NCBI RefSeq assembly: GCF_005860805.1
Contig: NZ_VCEJ01000004.1
Span: forward strand, 1,950,904-2,014,903
Reading direction: 5' to 3'
Length of the DNA stretch: 64,000 nt
From: Dyadobacter luticola
Lineage (GTDB): Bacteria > Bacteroidota > Bacteroidia > Cytophagales > Spirosomataceae
Positions 26,016 to 34,903 of the stretch are shown here, piece after piece. Positions within the stretch are counted from its first letter, which is position 1. The number at the start of each line of letters is the position of its first letter. The position numbers and the translations under genes are program-made. A model generated the notes under the pieces. The model saw only the letters and a program-made list of their open reading frames with translations, ran no database searches and was not told the DNA's origin.

Positions 26016-28403
26016 TCAGAATTTGAAGTTATAGGTGATGGAAGGAAGTATCGGGAATAGCGAATACCGGGTGAGCACATTCACGCCGTCGTTCGGGTTT
26101 CTGGGATCCATTTTCTGACGGATTTGGTAGAAAAACGGATTTTTTCTGCTGTAAGCATTGTACACGCCCAGTTCCCATGTTGACTCAAACCGTCCTTTTT
26201 TTCTATGGTATTGCACCGCCAGATCAGCCCGGTGATAAGCTTCTGCCCGGAACGAATTCTTCTGTCCGTATTCGGTATTGACATTTCCAAAGCTGTATGG
26301 TTTGAGCAAGAATGTGTTGTCGAATGTCGAAAAGCGGGAAATGGGCAAGGTTAGTGCGTTGCCGGTACCGTAAACCCAGGTGGCCGAAAGTGTAAAACGT
26401 TTGTTCAGTTCAAAAATCCCCACCACCGAAATGTCGTGACGCCGGTCGTAGCGAGGATAGAATGTCCGGCCAAAGTTCAGATCGGCGAATTGCCATTTGG
26501 TCCAGGAAAGCGTGTAGCCCACCCAGCCGGAAAGTCGGCCCGTTCTCTTCTGGACCATGAATTCCGCTCCGTAAGACCAGCCCTTGCCGGTGGTAACATT
26601 GTCCTCCCAATCCAGCTCGTTGGCATTGGCGCCGTCCAGCCGGATAAATGACGCACCTTCTTTATAGCTGATAATGTTGCTCATTTTTTTATAATAACCT
26701 TCCAGCGTCACCGTCAAGCCCTGTTTTTCCAGATCCTTCGCCAGGCCAAGCGCCACCTGGTTCGACTGCTGCGGCGGAATGCTGTCGGTGGTGGGTACCC
26801 AGAGGTCCGTCGGCAACCCCATGCCGGTGTTGCTCAGCAGGTGTACATATTGGTTCATCCGGGCATAGGATGCTTTTACAGACAAATCTTCTCCGACTTT
26901 GAATGCTGCGGACACCCTCGGCTCGGGCCTGATGTAAGTTTTGGACTGGGTAATAAAAGCGCTCAGACGAAATCCGGCATTGATTTTCAGCGGGGCAACC
27001 GGCTGCCAGGTATCTTCAATGTACGCTCCGGCTTCCACGGTATTGATAGGCGCCGTGCTGATGTCTATCGCACCAAGATAATTCGGGTCGCGGATCACCA
27101 GCGCAGACGGGACAAACCGGTGCGACGTGGCCTGGGCGCCAAACCGGATCTTATGCCCCGGAGCCGGATAAAAATCAAAATCGGTTTTGATACTGTAATC
27201 CCGGATCAGGCTGCGGTAATCCATCACCGCCTCGTCGATCACCGTGCCGAGTGAATCAAGTGTCTCGTCACTGGATGAAATGTTGAAATTGAACCGGCTG
27301 TAAATCAGCGAAGTATTGACGAAAAGTTTGTTACTGATCAAATGGTTCCAGCGCAGGGTAGCCGTCGCATTACCCCAATCCACTGCTGACCGGTTGTCGT
27401 GGCGATCGTATTTTTCGCGTAAACCGTACCGGTCTTTTCCGAAATAGCCGCTCAGGTACAGTTTGTCTTTTTTACCAAAATCATAGTTGACCTTCGCATT
27501 CAGGTCGTAGAAGAAATATTTGGGTTTCGCACTGCTGTAATTAGTCTTCTGCTGATTTTGTACCACCAAACCTGCCAGCGCATCCACGTAAGTCCGCCGG
27601 GCAGAGACAAGGAAAGATGCCTTGTTTTTGAGTAGCGGCCCCTCCAATGTCAGCCGCGACGACAGCAGCCCGATCCCGCCTTCGCCATGCAACTTTTCCT
27701 TGCTGCCTTCTTTCATATTCATTTCGACAACCGACGAAAGCCGGCCGCCGTACCGGGCAGGAAACCCGCCTTTAGTCAGCTCCACACTTTTGAGGGCATC
27801 ACTGTTGAAAACAGAAAAGAAGCCGAATAAATGGCTGGCATTGTACACAACTGCGTCGTCCAGGATGATCAGGTTTTGCTCCGGGCCGCCTCCGCGAACG
27901 TACAGACCAGTTTGACCCTCACTGCCTTTCTGCACGCCGGGCATCAGCTGCAAAACACGTATCGCGTCTTTTTCTCCAAAAAAAGAAGGTATCTTTTTGA
28001 TCTGGCTTATTGGTATTTCAATCTTGCTCATCTGCACCGATTCACTCACTTTTTCACCTTCGCGTCCCGCCAGAACCGTTACTTCGTCTAGTTGCGTAAA
28101 TGGTGAAAGTGTGATGTCAATCTTTTTGTCGGTTGTGGCTGATAAGGAAATTTCAGCACGATCGTAGCCAACAAATGAATAGGAGATTTTAACAGAATCT
28201 TTTTTCGGGACGGAAACCGAGTAAAAGCCGTAGGTGTTGGTTACGGAGCCGATGCCCGATTGGCCCAGATAAACATGCACGCCGGGCAGTGATTCCATGC
28301 TGCCTTTTTCGCGCACGAACCCGCTGATGGTCACATTCGGATTTTGCGCAAAAGCCTGAAAAAACAGGAAGAGCAAAACAGTAATCAGGCAGAATTTTTT
28401 CAT
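26016..28403 (-). CDS. TonB-dependent outer-membrane receptor with carboxypeptidase-like N-domain
   Basis: This 795-residue outer-membrane receptor has a signal peptide to about residue 19. A CarboxypepD_reg-like beta-sandwich follows (ISGFVREKGSMESLPGVHVYL). Next is the plug domain with GLYVRGGGPEQNLIILDD and FPARYGGRLSSVVEM, then a 22-strand-type beta-barrel. The C-terminus ends in ITYNFKF, with the terminal aromatic usual for barrel assembly. Together with the DUF4249 lipoprotein downstream it forms a two-gene uptake unit driven by TonB. Length is short for SusC proteins (about 1000) and normal for the DUF4249-linked group. Substrate unknown. Confidence 0.9.
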   Translation of the reverse strand: MKKFCLITVLLFLFFQAFAQNPNVTISGFVREKGSMESLPGVHVYLGQSGIGSVTNTYGFYSVSVPKKDSVKISYSFVGYDRAEISLSATTDKKIDITLSPFTQLDEVTVLAGREGEKVSESVQMSKIEIPISQIKKIPSFFGEKDAIRVLQLMPGVQKGSEGQTGLYVRGGGPEQNLIILDDAVVYNASHLFGFFSVFNSDALKSVELTKGGFPARYGGRLSSVVEMNMKEGSKEKLHGEGGIGLLSSRLTLEGPLLKNKASFLVSARRTYVDALAGLVVQNQQKTNYSSAKPKYFFYDLNAKVNYDFGKKDKLYLSGYFGKDRYGLREKYDRHDNRSAVDWGNATATLRWNHLISNKLFVNTSLIYSRFNFNISSSDETLDSLGTVIDEAVMDYRSLIRDYSIKTDFDFYPAPGHKIRFGAQATSHRFVPSALVIRDPNYLGAIDISTAPINTVEAGAYIEDTWQPVAPLKINAGFRLSAFITQSKTYIRPEPRVSAAFKVGEDLSVKASYARMNQYVHLLSNTGMGLPTDLWVPTTDSIPPQQSNQVALGLAKDLEKQGLTVTLEGYYKKMSNIISYKEGASFIRLDGANANELDWEDNVTTGKGWSYGAEFMVQKRTGRLSGWVGYTLSWTKWQFADLNFGRTFYPRYDRRHDISVVGIFELNKRFTLSATWVYGTGNALTLPISRFSTFDNTFLLKPYSFGNVNTEYGQKNSFRAEAYHRADLAVQYHRKKGRFESTWELGVYNAYSRKNPFFYQIRQKMDPRNPNDGVNVLTRYSLFPILPSITYNFKF

Positions 28404-28558
28404 AGTGGGTCAGGCAGTTTATCAAATGTAACCGATGGTTTGATAATCCCGATTTGGACGAGGCTTTAATGTAGGGAAAGGTTATTATTCGGTTTAAAGG
28501 TTGTGTCAAAATCCTGTGGCACATTTTTTCTAAACCCACGCCAATAACATTTATTCTC

Positions 28559-29038
28559 ATGGAAAATATTACCGAAATTACCATACATGCAGCACGGCTG
28601 GGTGAAACCGGCGTGCTGGCCGAACTCGTCGAAAGAGGCGCGGACCTCAATGTGCAGGATGAAAAAGGATACACGCCGCTGATCATTGCGTGTTATAATA
28701 ACCGGCTGGAAGCTGCGCGGTTTTTGCTGCAATCCGGGGCCGATGTGAATGCTGCAGATTTTGGCGGGAACACCGCTTTGATGGGTGCGGCATTTAAAGG
28801 TTATCCCGAAATCGCTGAACTGCTGATCGAAAATGGTGCTGATTTGAATTTGCAACACGGAAATGGCGGGACTGCGCTGATGTTCGCGGTGATGTTTGGC
28901 AGGAATAATATGGTGCAGCTGCTGCTCGATGCAGGTGCCGATGTAAGCTTACTGGATAAAAGAGGCCAGTCTGTCGCCGACCTGGCCGTGCAGCAGGGGA
29001 ATGAAGAAGCATTAACATTGCTGGGCTACGAAGCATAA
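28559..29038 (+). CDS. Ankyrin-repeat protein next to catalase
   Basis: This 159-residue cytoplasmic protein is made almost entirely of ankyrin repeats. At least four units of about 33 residues are visible, with GYTPLIIACYNNRLEAARFLL, NTALMGAAFKGYPEIAELLIE and TALMFAVMFGRNNMVQLLLDAGAD. There is no signal peptide. It converges on a large catalase gene across a shared terminator. In Pseudomonas and Campylobacter small ankyrin proteins support catalase activity (AnkB, Cj1386), so a similar helper role is possible here, but the opposite orientation means no operon link. Confidence 0.85.
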   Translation: MENITEITIHAARLGETGVLAELVERGADLNVQDEKGYTPLIIACYNNRLEAARFLLQSGADVNAADFGGNTALMGAAFKGYPEIAELLIENGADLNLQHGNGGTALMFAVMFGRNNMVQLLLDAGADVSLLDKRGQSVADLAVQQGNEEALTLLGYEA

Positions 29039-29040
29039 AA

Positions 29041-29069
29041 AAGACAGCCGCAACATTTGCGGCTGTCTT
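29041..29069. terminator. Bidirectional hairpin terminator
   Basis: A perfect 13-bp stem pairs AAGACAGCCGCAA (29041-29053) with 29057-29069 around a 3-base loop. It is flanked by A-rich sequence on the left and T-rich sequence on the right, and serves both the ankyrin gene and the convergent catalase. Confidence 0.85.
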
Positions 29070-29110
29070 AAAATCATTTTTGATTTTCTCAAAAACAATT
29101 CAACTTCCAA

Positions 29111-31303
29111 TTATGCTGGAACCTTGCGCGGTTTCTCGCGATCCCAGAAACGGTGCTGCGCGATGGCTTTGATAAACCATTCGGATAGCTGCGCCGGATC
29201 TTCGCTGATCACAATGCCTTCCATCAAAACCGTTTCGTCATCGAAACTATCAGGTACTTTCTTGGCAAAATTCGTTGCCTCGATCACCTGAGTGGCGCCG
29301 GCATCTGCTGCGATCGCTTTGCAATGTTTGAAAGCCTCATTCAGAAAATGCACGCCGTCCGCATCCGCCGCAATTTCGGCCACACTATTAGTACCGCCCG
29401 GCACGTACACCGCGTCATATAATACCGACGCCGCCGTAAGTAAGCTGTGGTTGACCAGAATTTGCTCGTTCGCTTCCGACAAAAGATAGTTCTGACGAGT
29501 TGAAATCACTTCAACCACTGCACCTGCATTTTCCAAAGCCGATTTGACGGTTTGCAAAGCAGTACCATCCACGCCATCGGCTGCCAGGAAAGCGATTTTA
29601 CGTGTTTCGATACTGTCTTTTGGCTGGTTAGCCATGCTCAATGCTGCCGAAGAAGCTATCGATGGTTCTTTCACTTCCGGATCGTAGTCAGCCGGATCAG
29701 CATCCGCAGGTATGCTGCGGTTCATTGGCAATTCCGGATCTTCGGGTACCGGCAGGCGGAGCTTGAATGCTACCTGCGTAGCCAGGCCGCTGTCGATCAT
29801 CGACAAAATACCCAGCATTCTCTGGCGTACCTCGCCGGATTGTACCTTACCCAATTCAAAGCTCAAAGCATCCACAATGTGGTCTTTTTCAGGATCCGAC
29901 TGACTGTTGAAAAACAGTTTCGCCTGGCTGAAATGGTCAAGGAAACTTTTGCTGCGCGCGCGAACCTTGCGTGCATCGATACGCTCGGGGTAGGAAGCAA
30001 ATCCGCCTTCCGAAACTTTCGATTGGATCGGGAAACCATCACCCAGAGCATTCGGACCGTAGCTTACCTTGCCACGGTTGATCGTCTGCCGCATGTAGCC
30101 GTCGCGCTGGTTATTGTGCACCGGTACGATTGGTCGGTTGATCGGGATTTCCTGGAAATTCGGTCCACCTAGGCGGATCAGCTGTGTATCGGTATAAGAG
30201 AAAAGTCTTCCCTGCAAAAGTGGATCATTCGTAAAATCGATCCCCGGCACAACATGCCCAAGGTGGAATGCCGACTGCTCGGTTTCTGCAAAAAAGTTTT
30301 CTGGGTTACGGTTCAACGTCATTTTACCGATCCGCTGCACAGGTACCAGTTCTTCCGGGATGATCTTGGTAGGATCGAGTAAATCGAAATCAAATTTGAA
30401 CTCATCTTCTTCCGGTACGATCTGTAATCCCAGTTCCCACTCTGGGAAACTGCCGCTTTCGATCGCATCCCACAAATCACGTCGGTGGAAATCCGGATCT
30501 TTTCCGGAAATGTTCTGCGCCTCATCCCAGGCCACCGAATGTACGCCCAGCAAAGGTTTCCAGTGGAATTTTACAAAGTGTGAAACACCTGCTGCATTTA
30601 CCAGACGGAATGTATGTACCCCAAAACCTTCCATCATGCGGTAGCTGCGCGGGATTGCGCGGTCACTCATGAGCCACATGATCATGTGCGCCGATTCGGG
30701 CATTACCGAAATAAAATCCCAGAAAGTATCGTGTGCCGATGCTGCCTGCGGAATTTCATTGTCCGGCTCCGGCTTTACAGCGTGCACCAGATCGGGGAAT
30801 TTAATGGCATCCTGGATAAAAAATACCGGCATATTGTTCCCCACCAGGTCGAAATTTCCTTCCTGGGTATAAAACTTGACGGCAAAACCGCGCACGTCAC
30901 GAGCCAGGTCAGTCGAGCCGCGGGAACCTGCTACGGTAGAAAAACGCACGAAAACCGGGGTTTCAACCTCGGTATCATTCAAAAAATTTGCGCGGGTATA
31001 TTCGCCCAGCGGTTTATACAATTTAAAAACACCATGTGCACCCGAACCCCTTGCGTGCACTACCCGCTCAGGGATGCGCTCGTGGTCGAAATGGGTAATT
31101 TTTTCACGCAGAATAAAATCTTCCAGCAGCGAAGCGCCGCGTTCACCTGCTTTTAAAGAATTCTGGTCATCGTTGATGAGGAGCCCTGTATTCGTATTCA
31201 TCCGTTCTCCGGTTGAATCCTCCATAAAAGGCGCCAGGCTGCGGACCTTGTCATTTTCAGGCTGGTCTACGGCCGGATCTTGTTGTGCTTTCCTTTTCGC
31301 CAT
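29111..31303 (-). CDS. katE: Large-subunit catalase (HPII/KatE type) with DJ-1-like C-domain
   Basis: This catalase of about 730 residues decomposes hydrogen peroxide. The heme-site His lies in RVVHARGSGAHG, the Asn in VGNNMPVFF, and the proximal Tyr in LFSYTDTQLIRLGGPNF. After about residue 570 a flavodoxin-like DJ-1/PfpI domain (IAFLAADGVDGTAL, AVYVPGG) follows, as in E. coli HPII; length agrees with that clade. The ATG at 31303 starts MAKRKAQQ; a longer frame from 31399 adds 32 residues with no family counterpart. It is divergent from a CPA1 antiporter. Regulation is not visible. Confidence 0.92.
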   Translation of the reverse strand: MAKRKAQQDPAVDQPENDKVRSLAPFMEDSTGERMNTNTGLLINDDQNSLKAGERGASLLEDFILREKITHFDHERIPERVVHARGSGAHGVFKLYKPLGEYTRANFLNDTEVETPVFVRFSTVAGSRGSTDLARDVRGFAVKFYTQEGNFDLVGNNMPVFFIQDAIKFPDLVHAVKPEPDNEIPQAASAHDTFWDFISVMPESAHMIMWLMSDRAIPRSYRMMEGFGVHTFRLVNAAGVSHFVKFHWKPLLGVHSVAWDEAQNISGKDPDFHRRDLWDAIESGSFPEWELGLQIVPEEDEFKFDFDLLDPTKIIPEELVPVQRIGKMTLNRNPENFFAETEQSAFHLGHVVPGIDFTNDPLLQGRLFSYTDTQLIRLGGPNFQEIPINRPIVPVHNNQRDGYMRQTINRGKVSYGPNALGDGFPIQSKVSEGGFASYPERIDARKVRARSKSFLDHFSQAKLFFNSQSDPEKDHIVDALSFELGKVQSGEVRQRMLGILSMIDSGLATQVAFKLRLPVPEDPELPMNRSIPADADPADYDPEVKEPSIASSAALSMANQPKDSIETRKIAFLAADGVDGTALQTVKSALENAGAVVEVISTRQNYLLSEANEQILVNHSLLTAASVLYDAVYVPGGTNSVAEIAADADGVHFLNEAFKHCKAIAADAGATQVIEATNFAKKVPDSFDDETVLMEGIVISEDPAQLSEWFIKAIAQHRFWDREKPRKVPA

Positions 31304-31482
31304 GTTACTCGGATTTGGGGATGCTAAAGCACCCCGGTTAAAAGTTCGACCACCTTCTACAAAACGCGTTCCATCGAAAAACCGGCACCGCAAAAGCATG
31401 TTAGAATACCATTAGAATCACCCGCGCAGACCCGGTTTGTGGGCTGGAATTTGTATTCTTGAGTATTCAACAGAACAATTTC

Positions 31483-32739
31483 ATGGAGTTATATTATTCT
31501 TTTTCGGCGCTGATTGTGCTCACGGCCGTATTTTCCTATTTAAACTCAAGATTTTTAAAACTTCCGCCATCGATCGGGATCATGGTCATCGCTTTGATGG
31601 TTTCCCTGGCCCTGATCGCCACAGACAGCATATTCCCGCGCACATTCGATCGCGTCACCACATTGATCGCCAGCGTCGATCTCACCGAGATTTTAATGGG
31701 CGCAATGCTCAATTTCCTGCTTTTCGCCGGGGCAATCCATCTGCATTTGGAAGACCTGAAAGAGCAGCGCATGCCCATTATTATTTTTTCGACGGTGAGC
31801 GTGATCATTTCCACATTCGTGATCGGTTTGCTCATTTATTCGATTTTGCCGCTGCTCGGTTTGCCTATTCCGCTGATACAATGTCTGGTCTTTGGCGCGC
31901 TCATTTCACCGACCGATCCGATTGCCGTTTTAGGCATTCTGAAACAAGCCGGTGTCCCCAAATCCATCGAGACCAAAATTGCCGGCGAGTCGCTTTTTAA
32001 TGATGGCATGGCGGTTGTGGTTTTTATCTTAATGCTGGCGCTGGCCCGAGGCGAGGACGTGAATACGTCACTGGGCGGCATTACGCTGTTATTTGTCCAG
32101 GAAGCTTTGGGCGGGATTGCGTTTGGTTTTGTACTTGGTTTTGTTGGTTCCAAAATGATCTACCGTGTCGACGGATATAATGTGCACGTACTGATTACCC
32201 TGGCGATCGTGATGGGTGGGCATCTGGCGGCGCGATCGCTACACATTTCTGGTCCGTTGGCGATGGTCGCGGCCGGGTTGGTGATTGGTAATTTTGGTAA
32301 AAATCCGGGTGCGGTTTCGGATACCGAGCGGGATTATATCGACAAATTCTGGGAGCTGCTGGATGAGATTTTGAATGCGATCTTATTCATGATTATTGGC
32401 TTTGAGCTGCTGCTGATCCCCGATTTGCGACGGTTTGGCTGGGCTGGTATGGCTACGATCGTAATCGTTTTGCTGGCGCGGTTTATCTCGATATATGTGC
32501 CGGTAAAGCTGATTCCATTCAAATCCCGTTTTGGGAAAAAATCTGTGGCGATACTTGTTTGGGGAGGACTGCGCGGCGGCGTCTCCATCGCCCTCGCACT
32601 CTCCATCGACGATGATCTCAACAAAAACCTTTTCCTGGCCATCACCTATTTCGTAGTACTATTTTCCATCATTGTGCAGGGTCTGACAGTAGGAAAAATT
32701 ACCGCGCGGTTTACCAATGAAGAGGAGGCCATTAGTTAA
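31483..32739 (+). CDS. CPA1-family Na+/H+ antiporter (NhaP-like)
   Basis: This 418-residue inner-membrane antiporter has 11-13 hydrophobic segments. SPTDPIAVLG (ion-binding Asp in the TM5-type motif), GESLFNDGMAVVVF with the ND pair, and WGGLRGGVSIALALS near residue 360 are standard CPA1 signatures. It exchanges protons for Na+ or K+ and contributes to pH and salt tolerance. I used the ATG at 31483; an in-frame TTG at 31459 adds eight residues before the first helix. It stands next to the catalase but is transcribed away from it. Confidence 0.88.
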   Translation: MELYYSFSALIVLTAVFSYLNSRFLKLPPSIGIMVIALMVSLALIATDSIFPRTFDRVTTLIASVDLTEILMGAMLNFLLFAGAIHLHLEDLKEQRMPIIIFSTVSVIISTFVIGLLIYSILPLLGLPIPLIQCLVFGALISPTDPIAVLGILKQAGVPKSIETKIAGESLFNDGMAVVVFILMLALARGEDVNTSLGGITLLFVQEALGGIAFGFVLGFVGSKMIYRVDGYNVHVLITLAIVMGGHLAARSLHISGPLAMVAAGLVIGNFGKNPGAVSDTERDYIDKFWELLDEILNAILFMIIGFELLLIPDLRRFGWAGMATIVIVLLARFISIYVPVKLIPFKSRFGKKSVAILVWGGLRGGVSIALALSIDDDLNKNLFLAITYFVVLFSIIVQGLTVGKITARFTNEEEAIS

Positions 32740-32755
32740 ATGATGAGTAAAAAAA

Positions 32756-33415
32756 ATGGAACTGACGCCGGAGCTGCCAACAACATTTAACCAGGAGAAC
32801 TTTCACGAAATCTGCGACCAGCTGGCTGAAATGGATGCGGACCTGAAATCGGTGCTGGAAAAATACGGGTATCCGCCCATGTGGACGCGCCCTAACACTT
32901 TCGAAACACTCGTACACATTATCCTGGAACAGCAGGTTTCACTGGCCTCGGCGCTCGCGGCCCTCAATAAACTCCGCGAAAAAACCAAAACCCTCACGCC
33001 GGAAACATTGCTTTTGCTCAATGACGAAGAGATGCGTGCTTGCTACGTCAGCCGCCAAAAAGCCGCTTACCTCCGCGGCTTGGCGCTTTCCCTGCAAAAC
33101 GGCGAAACCGACCTCACGCTTTTCCCAAGCTTACCCGATGAAAAAGTCCGAGAAAAGCTGATCCGACTCAAAGGTATCGGCCACTGGACGATTGACGTCT
33201 ACTTCATGTTCGTCCTCCAAAGAATCGACATCTTCCCCCTCGGCGACCTCGCCGCCATCAACGGAACCAAACGTCTGAAAAATCTGCCTGCCGCAACAAA
33301 GGAAGAAGTGCTGGAAATCACAAATCATTGGAAGCCATTCAGGACTGTCGCTTGCATGATCATCTGGCATTTTTATCTGTCGCGGACAGGAGTAGCAGCC
33401 GCGCCGGTTTTTTGA
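32756..33415 (+). CDS. DNA-3-methyladenine glycosylase (AlkA-type, HhH-GPD)
   Basis: This 219-residue base-excision repair enzyme releases alkylated bases from DNA. The helix-hairpin-helix is LIRLKGIGHWTIDVY at about residues 138-152, followed by the catalytic Asp in IFPLGDLA. The helical ILEQQVSLASA block before it is characteristic of AlkA/Mag1 proteins. It lacks the N-terminal beta domain of E. coli AlkA, like the shorter yeast Mag1-type enzymes. It starts 16 bases after the antiporter stop and may be co-transcribed with it, with no functional link evident. Confidence 0.87.
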   Translation: MELTPELPTTFNQENFHEICDQLAEMDADLKSVLEKYGYPPMWTRPNTFETLVHIILEQQVSLASALAALNKLREKTKTLTPETLLLLNDEEMRACYVSRQKAAYLRGLALSLQNGETDLTLFPSLPDEKVREKLIRLKGIGHWTIDVYFMFVLQRIDIFPLGDLAAINGTKRLKNLPAATKEEVLEITNHWKPFRTVACMIIWHFYLSRTGVAAAPVF

Positions 33416-33498
33416 TTTGATTGGGAAATATTCTAATGATGCGCTTCGTAAAAAAGGTGTAGCTTTGGTCAGTTTTGCACACTATACAAATCATATAA

Positions 33499-33996
33499 AT
33501 GAGCGTATCTACATACGATGCAGAAGTAATCGATGCTGGAAGTTATAAAGACAATATGCCGGGCATTGAGATTTTCGACTCCCGCAGATTTTTCAGTGAA
33601 GGGCCAAACGGGCGATTTGAACTACGGACTTTTATCGCGAAGGTGGAGACTAATTCGAGGCAGGACTTGTTCAATGTAGGCTTCGGTGTTTGGAGTGAGG
33701 AACTTCAAATGGTAGACGACATGATACAGACGAGAAATGGAGATTTTCGCAGGATTTTGAGTACGATCGCGATAATTGCGCTAGACTTCTTGCAAAGATA
33801 TCCCTTCGCCTTCTTATTTGCTGAGGGAAGTACACGGGCCAGAACAAGGCTGTATCAACGAGAAATATCGAACATCTTGGATGAAATCCCGAAAGAGCTG
33901 CGCCTTTATGGCTTTATAAAAATGGATGATATCTTCATCGACTTTCAGAAAGGCATCAATTTTGATGGGTTTTTATTATCACTGAGGAATCATTAA
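33499..33996 (+). CDS. DUF6934-like hypothetical protein
   Basis: This 165-residue cytoplasmic protein resembles the DUF6934 family of Bacteroidota. It has FFSEGPNGRFELRTFIAK near residue 32, NVGFGVWSEE, RRILSTIAIIALDFLQRYP, and then FAEGSTRARTRLYQREI near residue 108, the most conserved block. No catalytic motif is recognisable. The family usually occurs with a very short co-directional gene, and one follows here 14 bases downstream. A toxin-antitoxin or regulatory pair has to be considered, but nothing in the sequence proves it. Confidence 0.7.
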   Translation: MSVSTYDAEVIDAGSYKDNMPGIEIFDSRRFFSEGPNGRFELRTFIAKVETNSRQDLFNVGFGVWSEELQMVDDMIQTRNGDFRRILSTIAIIALDFLQRYPFAFLFAEGSTRARTRLYQREISNILDEIPKELRLYGFIKMDDIFIDFQKGINFDGFLLSLRNH

Positions 33997-34010
33997 ATTT
34001 GAAAAAACAG

Positions 34011-34172
34011 ATGGGAATTATGCAGACAACAATAGCGAAAAAACCGAAGAGTCCTACTAGCGAAGCTAAGAAAGACTCTGATTCCACCGCTTCACAGCGA
34101 AGAAATGTCATTGTTGAAAAAACCTACCGCATGGCGGAAACTTTGAAAAACGTCAAGCTTCCGGGAGAATAA
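34011..34172 (+). CDS. Small basic protein paired with the DUF6934-like gene
   Basis: This 53-residue protein, MGIMQTTIAKKPKSP..., was read directly from the sequence. It has a Lys/Ser/Thr-rich, probably disordered first half and a conserved-looking tail, RRNVIVEKTYRMAETLKNVK, before the stop. It starts 14 bases after the DUF6934-like gene and ends just before a strong terminator, so the two form one transcript. The tail could be a helix that docks on the partner protein. A second Met three codons later is also a possible start. Confidence 0.6.
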   Translation: MGIMQTTIAKKPKSPTSEAKKDSDSTASQRRNVIVEKTYRMAETLKNVKLPGE

Positions 34173-34192
34173 AATATATTGTATTTTCAGGA

Positions 34193-34230
34193 AAAAAAGG
34201 CAACTGGCTTAGGTTAGTTGCCTTTTTTGT
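34193..34230 (+). terminator. Rho-independent terminator
   Basis: A 13-bp stem pairs AAAAAAGGCAACT (34193-34205) with AGTTGCCTTTTTT (34216-34228) around a 10-base loop. It closes the DUF6934-like two-gene unit. Confidence 0.9.
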
Positions 34231-34272
34231 AACTGTCGAAATTTTTGTTCTAAACTTAAACCAACCAAACCC

Positions 34273-34677
34273 ATGGACCAAAACCCAGCCCAGGCAATCA
34301 TTGTCCCGACACTTAGCGTGCGTAATGGCGGGAAGGCTATCGAATTTTATCAGGAGGCTTTCAGGGCCGCGATTTTGATGTCGAATGTTTCGCCGGATGG
34401 GGAAGTGGTGGCGGAGTTGGAGGTGATGGGTGCGCGATTTGTGGTGGCCGACGAATCGGAGGAGTATGGGAATGTAAGCCCGGAGCGTCAGAAAGGCATT
34501 TCGGTAAGGATTGGGTTGCAGGTGGAAGATCCGGACGCTTTATTTGCGCAGGCCGTGAAGGCGGGCGCGACGGTCGTTTATGAAGTCGCCGACCAGAGCT
34601 ATGGCTACCGGTTGGGGCATTTGATTGATCCTTTCGGGCATCATTGGGAGATTTTTAAACCGATCCCTTTCAATTAG
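34273..34677 (+). CDS. VOC-family (glyoxalase/PhnB-like) protein
   Basis: This 134-residue vicinal-oxygen-chelate protein has two beta-alpha-beta-beta-beta units. PTLSVRNGGKAIEFYQEAF opens the first, and DPDALFAQAVKAGATVVYEV followed by DPFGHHWEIF closes the second. PhnB-like members include antibiotic-resistance dioxygenase relatives and proteins of unknown function; metal ligands cannot be assigned with certainty. It is a single cytoplasmic gene between a terminator and a small membrane protein. Confidence 0.82.
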   Translation: MDQNPAQAIIVPTLSVRNGGKAIEFYQEAFRAAILMSNVSPDGEVVAELEVMGARFVVADESEEYGNVSPERQKGISVRIGLQVEDPDALFAQAVKAGATVVYEVADQSYGYRLGHLIDPFGHHWEIFKPIPFN

Positions 34678-34722
34678 AAATCGCTATTTTCGCCAAAAAC
34701 TCAACCTAACTGTCACATTCCA

Positions 34723-34893
34723 ATGAACCCAGTCTGGGCAATTGTCGCTATCATTTTAGGAATAACACTTTATAAACAGTTTGATTTTCAAACATTTCGA
34801 TTTGAAAATACTGCCCTGGGAATCATTTACTTAATCACTTTTATTGCATCGGTTTACTTTCTGATCAAAGGCAGAAAGCAGTCGGCAGAGTAA
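34723..34893 (+). CDS. Small two-helix membrane protein
   Basis: This 56-residue protein was read directly from the sequence. It has an N-terminal helix (VWAIVAIILGITLY), a short polar loop (KQFDFQTFRFENT), a second helix (LGIIYLITFIASVYFLI) and a basic C-terminus GRKQSAE. It is a hairpin membrane protein with no recognised family. It lies between the VOC gene and topoisomerase III, 10 bases before the latter. Confidence 0.5.
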   Translation: MNPVWAIVAIILGITLYKQFDFQTFRFENTALGIIYLITFIASVYFLIKGRKQSAE

Positions 34894-34903
34894 GTTTGCG
34901 GCT

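Noticed and set aside
30614..31156. Plus-strand frame of 180 codons
   Set aside because: It is fully antisense to the catalase gene, which has clear active-site motifs.
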